NCBI GenBank assembly: GCA_036822055.1
Contig: DAISIK010000037.1
Span: forward strand, 1 to 27,235
Length of the DNA stretch: 27,235 bases
From: DAISIK01 sp036822055
GTDB taxonomy: Bacteria > Verrucomicrobiota > Verrucomicrobiia > Opitutales > Puniceicoccaceae
Direction: 5' to 3'
Below the pieces are notes generated by a model. It worked only from the letters and a program-made list of their open reading frames with translations, was not told where the DNA came from and made no database searches. Of the stretch, positions 1 to 8,639 are shown in pieces (the first letter of the stretch is position 1; each line of letters opens with the position of its first letter). The position numbers and the translations under genes are program-made.

Positions 1-40
1 TTCAAAAAACCGAAGTTTAATCGAAGCGGTCACCGTATTT

Positions 41-916
41 TTATCGATCGAGAATCTTCCGAACCTCTTCGTTCACCAATGGGCGATAGACCTCTCCAAA
101 GAGCAAGAGATGGTTAAGAGCGTGGTATAAGTTGTAGATTGCCCGCCTCTTGGCTGCTCCCCTCGTGGTCGGGACTTCTCTTTCGTAAGCGGTGTAGAAC
201 TCCTTGCCGAATCCCCCAAAAAGCCGACTGAAGGCGAGGTCCGTTTCCGGATCCCCACGGTAAAATGCGGGATCGAAGAGGACTGGTACCCCATCTGAAT
301 CAAATCCAACATTTCCGCTCCACAAGTCCCCGTGAAGTGGAGCCGCCGGTGGATTGTGTTCCGCCAAATTTTCCCCAATTGCAACAAGAAGGCGATCAGT
401 TTTTGTCACTCGCCGTTCACCGTCTCTCAATTTCCGAAGGAGTGGCTCGATCCGGCAAGTTACCCAAAATTCAGCCCACCTTCCGCCTTTGAAGGTATTT
501 TGCTGAGCTGTGCTTCCGATGAAATTGTTCGTTTCAAACCCGTAGAAGCCATGCCCAGCCATAGGGGTTTGGTGCAGATGGGCGAGGGCCGCCCCCAGTC
601 TCCCCCAGTCTCCACTAGCTTCTAGATCAATCCACTCGAGGACCAAAAAGGCAGCCGCTTCCGATGCTTCACAACAGATTACCCGTGGGATTCTCAAGTC
701 GTCCGGGCAAACGCGGATGAGTTCAGTCAACCCCTCCTGCTCCGCCTGAAACAATTTTACCCTGTCGCGAGGTCCGTGTTTTACAAACCATGACCGATCC
801 AGAGCCTCAAGCCGCGCTGCCTGATTGATGCAGCCACCGGTCACGGGTCTCAGCACGAGGTCCAAAGGCTTCAGACCAAGACTGTTCGCCAGTGCCCTCT
901 TTAGCGCGGGAGCCAT
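41..916 (-). CDS. Fructosamine kinase family protein (FN3K-like)
   Basis: A 291-aa protein of the fructosamine/ketosamine-3-kinase family, which phosphorylates sugar-amine adducts on proteins or metabolites so that they break down. Visible features are an N-terminal lobe with TGGCINQA (about residues 26-33), a WFVK lysine near 46, and the catalytic loop HGDLWSGN at 195-202. The metal-binding DPAFYRGDPETDLAFS stretch starts at 214, followed by LFGGF. This is the usual family length. The reading frame can extend upstream to a TTG at 1030 that overlaps the stop of the phosphorylase gene, but the extra 38 residues look non-conserved. The ATG at 916 has GGAG just upstream and gives the standard N-terminus, so I chose it. 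It lies 110 bp after the phosphorylase gene on the same strand, probably cotranscribed. Family assignment is firm; the substrate is not known. Confidence 0.88.
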   Translation of the reverse strand: MAPALKRALANSLGLKPLDLVLRPVTGGCINQAARLEALDRSWFVKHGPRDRVKLFQAEQEGLTELIRVCPDDLRIPRVICCEASEAAAFLVLEWIDLEASGDWGRLGAALAHLHQTPMAGHGFYGFETNNFIGSTAQQNTFKGGRWAEFWVTCRIEPLLRKLRDGERRVTKTDRLLVAIGENLAEHNPPAAPLHGDLWSGNVGFDSDGVPVLFDPAFYRGDPETDLAFSRLFGGFGKEFYTAYEREVPTTRGAAKRRAIYNLYHALNHLLLFGEVYRPLVNEEVRKILDR

Positions 917-1026
917 CTCTCCAAGAGCCCGACCGACCAGAAAAATTCCTTGCTGGCAAGCTGGATCTCCCAACAGAGTACCAGACTGCCAACCGGGCGA
1001 GAATCCTCCTCTCGATCTCGAGAACC

Positions 1027-2361
1027 TCAAGCTACCCGTTCGACGACCAGCTCGGGGGGGTTGGGCCTTTTCGGAGCCAGGCGATAGGCTCCGCGAAGGT
1101 ATTCAAGAGCAGCGTCCAGGTTAGACTCGTCATTGTAATGGATCATCATCAGCGGCTCACCTTGTTTCATCTGGGTGCCGATTTTCTTAACCTCCGAGAT
1201 ACCAACGGCTGGGTCGAGCTTGCCAGATTTGGTCTTGGCCAAAGTGTGAACACCCCGGGCGATCATTCCGGCATTGATGGTGTGGACATAACCTCTCTTG
1301 GGAGCTGGAAGCTTTCGACAATGGGTGGCCTGAGGAAATTTGTCGGGGTCATCGATCATCGACACATCCCCACCCTGTGCCTCAACCATCTCCCTGAATT
1401 TCGCGAGAGCACTACCATTCTTAATATGCCGTTGTACCGTCTGCTTGGCCGACAGGGTCGATCCAGCGACGCCGGAGAGGCGAACGACCTCCATACCCAA
1501 CTTGAGGACCAAGTCCTGCAAGTCCTCCGGGCCTTCTCCCTTGAGAAGTGAGATGGCCTCTTTGACCTCAAGAATGGTCCCTACAGAATCGCCCAGAGGC
1601 TGATTCATATCCGTAACCAGGGCGACGCAGCGTCTCTTCATTGAGCGACCAACCCGCGTGATCGACCTTGCCAGTTGCTTGGCTTGCTCCAAATCCCTGA
1701 TGAAAGAGCCGTTGCCCCATTTGACGTCGATCACGAGGCTTTCCGCCCCTTCGGCCAACTTCCGGCTCAGCATACTTGCGGTAATCAAAGGTAGACTAGG
1801 GATTGTCCCAGTTTCCTGCCGCAGCTCGTAGAGCATCCGATCGACCGGGGCAATCTCGTCATTTTGAGCGATGATCGAGCAACCGACCTTCTTCAGAATA
1901 CGAACAAAGTCCTTCAGCCCCTGTTCACAGACGAATCCGGGGATGGCGTTCAACTTCTCCACCGTGCTGATCATGAACTCCTCGTCGATTCCGTTGATGG
2001 TCGGCATGACCACCCCACACGCCGCTGCAAGGGGGGCCAGAATCATCGTCGTCTTGTCGCCAACCCCTCCGGTTGAGTATTTATCGACCTTTGGGCGACT
2101 GATCTTCGTCAGATCAATCATCTCACCGGACAGCATCATCTCCTCTGCAAAAGTAGCCGTCTCTTGAGCGGACATACCCTGGAAGTAAATGGCCATGGCG
2201 ATTGCCGCCAGCTGGTTTTGGGGGATTTCCTCATCAAGGATTGAGTCGACGAGGTGTCGAATTTCATCTTCATCCAATTCGCCTCCATCCCGCTTTTTTT
2301 CGATTAAGTACGCGAAGGAAGGTTTGACGAACCGGCGCGGAGATACAATTTTCTTTCTCAT
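1027..2361 (-). CDS. Thymidine/pyrimidine-nucleoside phosphorylase homologue with altered active site
   Basis: A 444-aa protein with the full layout of the thymidine/pyrimidine-nucleoside phosphorylase family: an all-alpha N-terminal domain, a phosphate-binding alpha/beta domain (KYSTGGVGDK, 94-103), IPSLPLITAS (187-196), and a C-terminal alpha/beta domain. The family cleaves pyrimidine nucleosides with phosphate to base and (deoxy)ribose-1-phosphate in nucleoside salvage. Several signature positions differ from E. coli DeoA. The His of KHSTGG is Tyr95, the SGRGLGHTGGTLDKLE signature is replaced by INGIDEEFMISTVEKLN (122-138), and the Lys190 equivalent is Arg200. Arg181, Ser196 and Lys201 are kept. 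It may therefore act on another substrate or be a non-catalytic paralogue. It heads a minus-strand pair with the fructosamine-kinase-like gene and is divergent from argS. Confidence 0.85.
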   Translation of the reverse strand: MRKKIVSPRRFVKPSFAYLIEKKRDGGELDEDEIRHLVDSILDEEIPQNQLAAIAMAIYFQGMSAQETATFAEEMMLSGEMIDLTKISRPKVDKYSTGGVGDKTTMILAPLAAACGVVMPTINGIDEEFMISTVEKLNAIPGFVCEQGLKDFVRILKKVGCSIIAQNDEIAPVDRMLYELRQETGTIPSLPLITASMLSRKLAEGAESLVIDVKWGNGSFIRDLEQAKQLARSITRVGRSMKRRCVALVTDMNQPLGDSVGTILEVKEAISLLKGEGPEDLQDLVLKLGMEVVRLSGVAGSTLSAKQTVQRHIKNGSALAKFREMVEAQGGDVSMIDDPDKFPQATHCRKLPAPKRGYVHTINAGMIARGVHTLAKTKSGKLDPAVGISEVKKIGTQMKQGEPLMMIHYNDESNLDAALEYLRGAYRLAPKRPNPPELVVERVA

Positions 2362-2374
2362 TAAGTATGATTCC

Positions 2375-2393
2375 CGTGGTGCTGATCACCACG
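2375..2393. promoter_or_regulatory. Perfect inverted repeat between divergent genes (possible operator)
   Basis: The sequence CGTGGTG - CTGAT - CACCACG forms a perfect 7-bp inverted repeat with a 5-nt spacer. It lies 14 bp upstream of the phosphorylase start and in the divergent spacer with argS. No T-run follows on either strand, so it looks more like an operator or 5'-leader hairpin than a terminator. A second, weaker hairpin (GGAGTT / AACTCC, 2447-2465) sits 14 nt before the argS start. Function is inferred only. Confidence 0.35.
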
Positions 2394-2478
2394 TAAAGCC
2401 TTCAGGCATACCCCATAGATCGCGCTTTGTCGAGACTTTTTGTCACGGAGTTGTCGAAAAACTCCCTGTCGCATATCC

Positions 2479-4239
2479 ATGACTTTTGATTTTTCAGCCC
2501 AGTTTGCTGCTCTCCTCCAAGAGACGGCCTTCACGATGGACGCCTTTGGAACGGCATTCAGCCCGGATGTGCGGCCGGCTGACCCGCGCTTCGGACACTT
2601 TCAGGCCAACGGCGTCCTCCCCCTTGCCAAGGCTCTCGGGACCAACCCGCGCGGTCTCGCCCAATCCCTCGTAGATGCCCTGGACCCCAAAAATCCGCTG
2701 CTGAATGGGGTCGAAATTTCGATTGCCGGGCCGGGCTTCATCAATGCGAGGCTTTCCGGATCATGGTTTGTCGAATGGCTCCGTGATCCATGCACCGGTC
2801 CCCTTCTGGATCAGGCCCTCGCACTTCTCGGTGACTACCCCTCCAGAGTGGTGGTCGATTTTTCTTCGCCCAACACTGCCAAACAGATGCATGTTGGCCA
2901 CATCCGATCAACTGTCATAGGGGATTCGATCAGCCGCTTGTTGAGTGCCAGTGGCCATCAGGTAATACGTGATAACCACATCGGAGATTGGGGCACTCAG
3001 TTTGGGATCCTGCTCGTTGCCGTGCGCGAAACCAACACCGATCTCGATCAACTTGGAGAAGATCCTTTAGCCGTCCTAGAAGACCTGTATCGTACGGGCA
3101 CTCGACTCTGTGAGGAAGATCCAGAGAAAAAAAATAATGCTCGGCAACTGCTTCTCAGCCTGCAAAACGGAGAGCCAGAGGCAACCCGTGCATGGAAGCG
3201 AATTAATCAAATCAGTATGCAGTCCTTTGAGTCGATCTATCGCCACTTTGACGTGACTTTCGATCTCACTCATGGAGAGAGCTTTTACCAAGATAAAGTG
3301 GATCACGTGTGCGAGGAACTTTCATCTTTGGGAATAGCGGAAGTGAGCGATGGGGCGCTGGTTGTTTTTCACCGCGACCACCCGAGATTTGCAACCCAAC
3401 CGTTCATCATTCGAAAGTCTGATGGAGCCAGCAACTACGCAACTACCGACCTTGCTACCCTGCTCTTTCGTTCCGAGACTCTCGGCGCTGACCGGATCAT
3501 CTACGTTACCGATGCAAGGCAGCAAGACCATTTCGAACAGCTCTTTCTGACCGCCGAAAAATGGTTTTTAGCGAGTGGCCGCAAACTCCCGAAGCTGGAC
3601 CATGTTTATTTCGGAAAAATGCTCGGCGAGGATGGAAAAGCAATCAAAACAAGATCTGGCGACTCGATTAAACTTCTAGAGTTGGTGGAGGAAGGAATCC
3701 GCCGGGCTATGGAAATCGTTGCCTCAAAAAACCCGCAGCTCTCAGCCGAAGAGCAATCAAAGATCGCCTCAACCATCGGTGTGGACGCCATTCGCTACGC
3801 AGATCTAATGCAAAATCGCACCATCGATTACGTCTTCTCGTGGGAAAAGTTGATCAGTTTCGATGGAAACACTGCTCCCTATCTTCTTTACGCGGTCGCT
3901 AGGATTCATGGTATTTTCCGAAAGCTGAACCTCGACCCGGAATCTTTCGATGCCAGTGGAGCCTCGGCCCTCGAAACCTCTGAGGAGCTGGCTCTCGCCG
4001 CCCTTCTTGTGGAATTTCCCGTCGCTTTTCAGCAAGCTCTGGCCGACCTGCGTCCTCATTTTCTTTGCACTTGGCTTTTCCGGTGCACCGTTGCCTTCGG
4101 ATCCTTCTACAACGCAAATCACGTTATGGTTGAAGATAGTGACATCCGTACAAGACGTCTTCTTCTCTGCTCCCGAACCTTGAAATTTCTGGAGACCGGC
4201 CTCAAGATCCTCGGCTTGAGACCCCTTCAACGGATGTAA
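2479..4239 (+). CDS. argS: Arginyl-tRNA synthetase
   Basis: A 586-aa class I aminoacyl-tRNA synthetase that charges tRNA-Arg with arginine using ATP. The HIGH-type motif HVGH is at 138-141, inside SSPNTAKQMHVGHIRST. The KMSK-equivalent loop is KTRSG at 390-394, in the ArgRS-typical context GEDGKAIKTRSGDSIKL. It also has GDWGTQFG, an N-terminal Add1-like tRNA-recognition domain over about the first 110 residues, and a C-terminal helical DALR anticodon-binding domain. The reading frame opens at a TTG at 2440, but the first ATG (2479, MTFDFSAQF) gives the expected ArgRS N-terminus and is preferred. Essential housekeeping gene, transcribed alone; the next gene starts 114 bp downstream after a possible weak terminator. 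Confidence 0.97.
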   Translation: MTFDFSAQFAALLQETAFTMDAFGTAFSPDVRPADPRFGHFQANGVLPLAKALGTNPRGLAQSLVDALDPKNPLLNGVEISIAGPGFINARLSGSWFVEWLRDPCTGPLLDQALALLGDYPSRVVVDFSSPNTAKQMHVGHIRSTVIGDSISRLLSASGHQVIRDNHIGDWGTQFGILLVAVRETNTDLDQLGEDPLAVLEDLYRTGTRLCEEDPEKKNNARQLLLSLQNGEPEATRAWKRINQISMQSFESIYRHFDVTFDLTHGESFYQDKVDHVCEELSSLGIAEVSDGALVVFHRDHPRFATQPFIIRKSDGASNYATTDLATLLFRSETLGADRIIYVTDARQQDHFEQLFLTAEKWFLASGRKLPKLDHVYFGKMLGEDGKAIKTRSGDSIKLLELVEEGIRRAMEIVASKNPQLSAEEQSKIASTIGVDAIRYADLMQNRTIDYVFSWEKLISFDGNTAPYLLYAVARIHGIFRKLNLDPESFDASGASALETSEELALAALLVEFPVAFQQALADLRPHFLCTWLFRCTVAFGSFYNANHVMVEDSDIRTRRLLLCSRTLKFLETGLKILGLRPLQRM

Positions 4240-4244
4240 AAACT

Positions 4245-4261
4245 GAGCCCAAGGCGGGCTC
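4245..4261 (+). terminator. Possible weak terminator after argS
   Basis: GAGCCC - AAGGC - GGGCTC forms a 6-bp GC-rich hairpin starting 5 nt after the argS stop codon. No U-tract follows, so this is at most a weak intrinsic terminator or a stabilising 3' hairpin. Confidence 0.3.
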
Positions 4262-4353
4262 CACAGAGCCAAAGAGGAACCTCACGGGTAACAAGCGTGT
4301 AACAGGTCTGCTTCCTGCTTGCCTAATCTCGACAAAACAACAATCGCTTAGGT

Positions 4354-7300
4354 ATGGACGGGTATACACTGGGTCAAGGCAACCCTCAAAGAGTTCTTCG
4401 GGCTCCCAATGGAGTCAGCTCTGAGGCTGGCTTTGCTCTCATCATTTCCTTAGCTTTGATGAGTCTGGTTCTCGGGTTGATCCTCGCCCTCGTCGGTCAA
4501 GTCCGTTCAAGCCATACGAGCACATCGGAAAGGGCGATTCAAGAGTCCTCGAGACAAAATGCCGTCCTCTCTCTCAACCTGGCACTGGGTCAACTCCAGA
4601 AGGATTTGGGATCGGATCTTCGCCTTACCGGGACGGCAGAACTCATCTCCGGGGCTGCAACTCCTCAGCACCCACATTGGTTGGGCGTCTGGGACGCCTC
4701 GTCCAACAACCCAACTTTCATCCGGTGGTTGACCTCCGGAGTTAATCCAAACCCTGCTGCAAACCTCTCCCCTGGTAACTCGGTGACTATTGTTGGATCG
4801 GGAACGGTTGGTAACAAACCGGACCAAATGGTGGAGGTCCCTCTCCAGGCAATCTCAGCCGGCGGCCAATTTCTCGGACGTTATGGTTACTGGATCGGCG
4901 ATGAATCGGCCAAGGCAGATATTGCGGTTAACGAGCCCATCGCCGAGGTCGCTCCGACGATCCGCCGCTCCATTTACGATTCCTCTAAAGGTCTGGCTGG
5001 AGCCATTCCGCCTGCCCAACGAGATAGCTGGGGGAGGACCCTGATCAAGCAGAGCCACAACCACCGGGTTTCTTTCGACCACCTTCTAAACGACTACTGG
5101 TCCACAAATCTAAAGCAGACAGATCCTACGGTCACAACCGCAGTTCAGCGCTCGACCAGATACTCTGACCTCCTACTCCTCGAAAACCCAGCTAACCCCG
5201 AGAGTCTCTTCCACAGCCTGACGACTAATAATTTTGGGATTTTGGAAAACGGTATCGACGGTGGCCTCCGCTTTAATGCAGACCCTGCCATCGACCGAGC
5301 CCTGGCCGGACAGAAGCCGAACCAATCCTTCATTAAAACGGGAGACATCCTCGAAGCACCGGCCCTCCCTGATTTTCTAGATTTCAACAAGAATTTCAGC
5401 GCCGTCTTGCCTCCAAATATTCCCATCGCTCTTGATTCTAGATTGCAGGGGCTGAGAGGTGGGCTCCCCAACGTCCATCCAATCCTCACCGAAGCTACCA
5501 TTTATTTCGCCGTCTTTAACCGCTCTAGCTATCCGGCGATGCGGTTTTACATCGACGCTGAATTCTACAACCCTTACCCGTTCCCCATCCTCCTGAACGA
5601 CGGTGATGCCCGGGCCTACTCGATTGCCTTCCGCAATCTCCCCGAAATACGGATTACTAATGCGACCACCGGTAACCAGTCGGCTTGGCTCAACATGGAT
5701 ACTATTCCTATCAGCCGATCAGGAGGCGACCGTTGGACAGCGTCATGGATCGAATTCACGACCAGTGGGGGGAACCGCCCATTTCTTTTCCCTGGAGAGG
5801 TTTACCGAGTTGAGGATCCAGATCCGGCACGACAGCCGCAAGGCCTCTGGAAGGCGATTCAATTTGGCCCGGGCTCGGCAGCTAGTCGCTCCATCGGATC
5901 GGTTCAAGCAAACCACACCATCCGAGTGGAGGGGAGACGGCCAGCCGGTGCATCTGGTTTCGATGTCGAAGTGTTTCCTTGGCGCGGCTCAACTGCCCCC
6001 AACTCCAGCCGACCTGGAGATCCAGTCTTCGCCGTCCGTGGCATTCCCTACGATAACTTTCAGTACGTGTATCCTCGGGCTGGCATTGATGTACCCCGTT
6101 ACCTTGAGGGCTCTGGCTTCTCAGCAGACATCGACGTTTCCGACATGTACATTTTTGCCCTCCACTACCGATTCACACCTCGTTGGGACGACCCCGCTGC
6201 TGCTGATCTGCTGGAGTCGCTCGACTTGAGATCACGAGAGATTGCTTTCAACGGAACCTTCGTCGATCGAGATGGAGATATCCGATCCGTCTCGGATTTC
6301 ATTAGTTCTGCCTCCACAAACCCCGTGGATACCCGGAACAATATCAGTGGGGTCTTCCCCCTGCAGGACACCTTTTCTGACACTCGTGTCCGCCGAAGTG
6401 ATAAGGGGGAGTACCGCGACATTCGCCCCTACGATCTTGCAAACCGTGCCCCTCTTTCGATCTCCGACCTCAGAGGTGCCCGGCACCCTAGCCGTCCACC
6501 TTCTGCTCTTGGTAGCACTTGGGGTGGGCGCGATTCAGCCTTTGGCCCTGGAAGCCTTAACGAGAGCTTTGACCGATATTTCCTCAGCTCGGTCCCGGCC
6601 AACGGAGGCATCTGGGACAAGAACGACGGTCTAGCCCTCCCAAACGCTCGCCTGAGCCTCCGTGGCCAATCCGCTACCGACCCGAGCGTAAAAAATGACG
6701 ATCTTCGCAAGCAAGAGTCGGCCAGACACTTTGAGAACAGAGGTGCCTTTAATCTCAATTCAATTTCGACCGATGCTTGGCATGCAGTGCTCAAGAGTGA
6801 CCTAAATTCCGGCGGAAATGAATGGGTCTTCAACGAACGAAGGACTATTGGACTGCGCACCGGTTTTGCAAGTCGTGACCAGCCGCTTCGCAACGTGTTC
6901 TTCAAGAGGCCCTTCAGTGTCGGTTTTGACAATGATGCCATTCGGGACGATGCATTCAGCAATGTGCCGTCCAGGCTGACCAAGCTCTCCTTGGACAGCA
7001 CCAGAGATTCTTCCATGTTTCGGAATGGATTCCGCGCATTGGAGGGGGACGACCCTCAGGATATCCGCGATGACCAAATACGACATCTTGCCTGGCACAT
7101 TGTTGAGGGGATCAAAGAGTTTGGCAGAGCCAACCAGCGCCCGATTCGCTCCATTGCTGAATTTCTTGACCTCGGCATCATTCAGGACGCAATCGAAAAG
7201 GTGGGTGTAGCTACCGTTACACCCGAGATGATCGCTCGGCGCCTTGGACCTACGCGTCCAATCAACGAATTCTCAATCCCGGCGCCTCCGATCGGTGACT

Positions 7301-7593
7301 ACCCGAACAACCAGCATCCGACAGCGTTAAAGCAGGCCGACGTTGCGGCTCAGATCTCACCATTTCTATCCCATCGTTCGGACGTTTTCGTCATTCGAGC
7401 TTATGGAGAATCGCTTGATCCAAACACTGGCTTGGTGGCCGCTAGAGCTTTGATCGAAGCCCGGGTCCAACGCCTGGTGGATCCCATCGACCCGGTTGCC
7501 AATCCAAATCCCAATGCGAAGATTAGCGGTGATCGTCTAGGACGTAAGTTTAAGCTGATTTCTTTCCGCTGGATTGACCCAAACGAAGCTTGA
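4354..7593 (+). CDS. Giant pseudopilin-like protein (Verru_Chthon cassette protein A-like)
   Basis: A 1079-aa protein with a single N-terminal hydrophobic helix (about 27-50, AGFALIISLALM onward) preceded by a short leader, as in PilX/PulK-type pseudopilins. After it come a polar helical stretch with LALGQLQKDLGSDLR (76-90) and HPHWLGVWDASS (about 107-118). The remaining ~950 residues are a Pro/Asn/Arg-rich, probably beta-rich, exported domain. This arrangement resembles the large Verrucomicrobiota proteins described as Verru_Chthon cassette protein A, thought to belong to a type II secretion/pilus-like system of unknown role. I make the assignment from memory of the N-terminal pattern only. 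No other pseudopilin or secretion gene is adjacent; a small secreted protein follows 33 bp downstream. The ribosome-binding site is weak (AGG close to the ATG). Confidence 0.7.
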   Translation: MDGYTLGQGNPQRVLRAPNGVSSEAGFALIISLALMSLVLGLILALVGQVRSSHTSTSERAIQESSRQNAVLSLNLALGQLQKDLGSDLRLTGTAELISGAATPQHPHWLGVWDASSNNPTFIRWLTSGVNPNPAANLSPGNSVTIVGSGTVGNKPDQMVEVPLQAISAGGQFLGRYGYWIGDESAKADIAVNEPIAEVAPTIRRSIYDSSKGLAGAIPPAQRDSWGRTLIKQSHNHRVSFDHLLNDYWSTNLKQTDPTVTTAVQRSTRYSDLLLLENPANPESLFHSLTTNNFGILENGIDGGLRFNADPAIDRALAGQKPNQSFIKTGDILEAPALPDFLDFNKNFSAVLPPNIPIALDSRLQGLRGGLPNVHPILTEATIYFAVFNRSSYPAMRFYIDAEFYNPYPFPILLNDGDARAYSIAFRNLPEIRITNATTGNQSAWLNMDTIPISRSGGDRWTASWIEFTTSGGNRPFLFPGEVYRVEDPDPARQPQGLWKAIQFGPGSAASRSIGSVQANHTIRVEGRRPAGASGFDVEVFPWRGSTAPNSSRPGDPVFAVRGIPYDNFQYVYPRAGIDVPRYLEGSGFSADIDVSDMYIFALHYRFTPRWDDPAAADLLESLDLRSREIAFNGTFVDRDGDIRSVSDFISSASTNPVDTRNNISGVFPLQDTFSDTRVRRSDKGEYRDIRPYDLANRAPLSISDLRGARHPSRPPSALGSTWGGRDSAFGPGSLNESFDRYFLSSVPANGGIWDKNDGLALPNARLSLRGQSATDPSVKNDDLRKQESARHFENRGAFNLNSISTDAWHAVLKSDLNSGGNEWVFNERRTIGLRTGFASRDQPLRNVFFKRPFSVGFDNDAIRDDAFSNVPSRLTKLSLDSTRDSSMFRNGFRALEGDDPQDIRDDQIRHLAWHIVEGIKEFGRANQRPIRSIAEFLDLGIIQDAIEKVGVATVTPEMIARRLGPTRPINEFSIPAPPIGDYPNNQHPTALKQADVAAQISPFLSHRSDVFVIRAYGESLDPNTGLVAARALIEARVQRLVDPIDPVANPNPNAKISGDRLGRKFKLISFRWIDPNEA

Positions 7594-7617
7594 AAAGACC
7601 TTCTAATTGGTCTTTTT
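7593..7617 (+). terminator. Hairpin with T-run between pseudopilin gene and next gene
   Basis: AAAAGACC (7593-7600) pairs with GGTCTTTT (7609-7616) across an 8-nt loop, and the run of T continues to 7617. It overlaps the stop codon of the upstream gene and ends 9 bp before the next ATG. It could be an intrinsic terminator or an attenuator that lowers expression of the downstream gene. Confidence 0.5.
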
Positions 7618-7625
7618 ATCTCTAA

Positions 7626-8405
7626 ATGCCCGAATTTTCTTGCCCCAAGGTATTCTTGATCCTCATCGGAACGCTTCCGCTCGTTGCATTCTGCCAGTCT
7701 GGTGAGAAAGAAGATTATCCATTTTCCCTAAAGGTCCGCTTCTACCCCTACGGAAGCGGTTTTTTTGATGACCTCTTTCTGCAAGAAAATCCTAAAGAAG
7801 CACCGGTACCGGTTGCCATGCTCCGCGGTCGTCCCGGTGAACTCTACACCTACGAAGGAACCGGGACGCTCGCTCTCTACAGAAAACGCAGCGAACCCCT
7901 GACTGGGGAGGAACTCGAAAGTAAGGATCCCCTCATCCAATACCGCAAGATTGCTCAGACTGATTTGGACCTATCCCGTGGAGAGATCCTTGTCTTTGTA
8001 ACCCCTAATGGAAAAAGGGCATCAGAACCGGATACTGAGACGATGGAGTTTAATCTTTCCGCCATGCCCGCCCTCGAAACGGCTGTCCAGCCAGACCACC
8101 TTGTTTTCTACAATGGAACCGGAGCCCGCCTCGCTGGGTTGGTCGGGGACGAAAAAGTCCTTCTCGAAGCTGGTGTTTCAAGTCAGGTTCCCCTCAAGCC
8201 CTTCTACGACCAAAACAAAGTGCTCGTAGGTCTCGTCGTTCAATACCAAGACTCTATTCGAGTGGTACTAGAGCATCGAGCCCGTTTTCTTCCCGGAAGG
8301 CGCAACCTATTTGTTCTGATGCCTCCTGAACGAAAGAACTCTTTCGAGATTCTCGCTTTTCGTGTTGATACATTCGACTTGGCAGAAACCGAGGGCTTCG
8401 AGTGA
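7626..8405 (+). CDS. Secreted protein of unknown function
   Basis: A 259-aa protein I cannot assign to a named family. The first ~23 residues form a signal peptide (a charged Lys at 8, then VFLILIGTLPLVAF, then CQSG). The Cys at 23 follows Phe, which does not fit a lipobox well, so cleavage by signal peptidase I is more likely than lipidation. The mature part has short repeated beta-strand-like segments (YPFSLKVRFYPYGSG; HLVFYNGTGARLAGLVG; VLEHRARFLPGRRNLFVLMP), suggesting a beta-sandwich. It sits 33 bp after the giant pseudopilin-like gene on the same strand, so a role in or beside that surface structure is plausible but inferred. The start is the first ATG, after a hairpin that may attenuate its expression. 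Confidence 0.7.
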   Translation: MPEFSCPKVFLILIGTLPLVAFCQSGEKEDYPFSLKVRFYPYGSGFFDDLFLQENPKEAPVPVAMLRGRPGELYTYEGTGTLALYRKRSEPLTGEELESKDPLIQYRKIAQTDLDLSRGEILVFVTPNGKRASEPDTETMEFNLSAMPALETAVQPDHLVFYNGTGARLAGLVGDEKVLLEAGVSSQVPLKPFYDQNKVLVGLVVQYQDSIRVVLEHRARFLPGRRNLFVLMPPERKNSFEILAFRVDTFDLAETEGFE

Positions 8406-8639
8406 ATCCTTCCCAATTCTTGTAGAAAAATAACTGCCCTTTCGTTAAGCCCCGAGCACCCCTTTTCATTGGCGAAGAGCTTCTGTCTAATCCGGAGCCC
8501 TCGGTGGTGCACATCAAATCAGAGGAGGGCTCCCGCAGAATGTTCACCGACTCCCGGTCACCTCACTCAAAGGGGTGACATTATCGAAGGATTGCGGATT
8601 ATGGATTGATCCGTTTGGATCAACCCCGACTCTCCAAAT
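8406..8639. other. Intergenic spacer, no gene seen
   Basis: This 234-bp spacer lies between two convergent genes. The only structure I see is an inverted repeat GGAGCCCTC (8494-8502) / GAGGGCTCC (8525-8533) with a 22-nt loop and no T-run. It might act as a weak bidirectional terminator. Confidence 0.3.

Noticed and set aside
5603..6229. Open frame of 208 codons inside the giant pseudopilin gene
   Set aside because: Another frame of a long coherent gene; no motif of its own.
6429..7016. Minus-strand open frame of 195 codons
   Set aside because: Antisense shadow of the pseudopilin-like gene.
7626..8405. Lipoprotein reading for the secreted protein
   Set aside because: The residue before Cys23 is Phe, which does not fit the lipobox.
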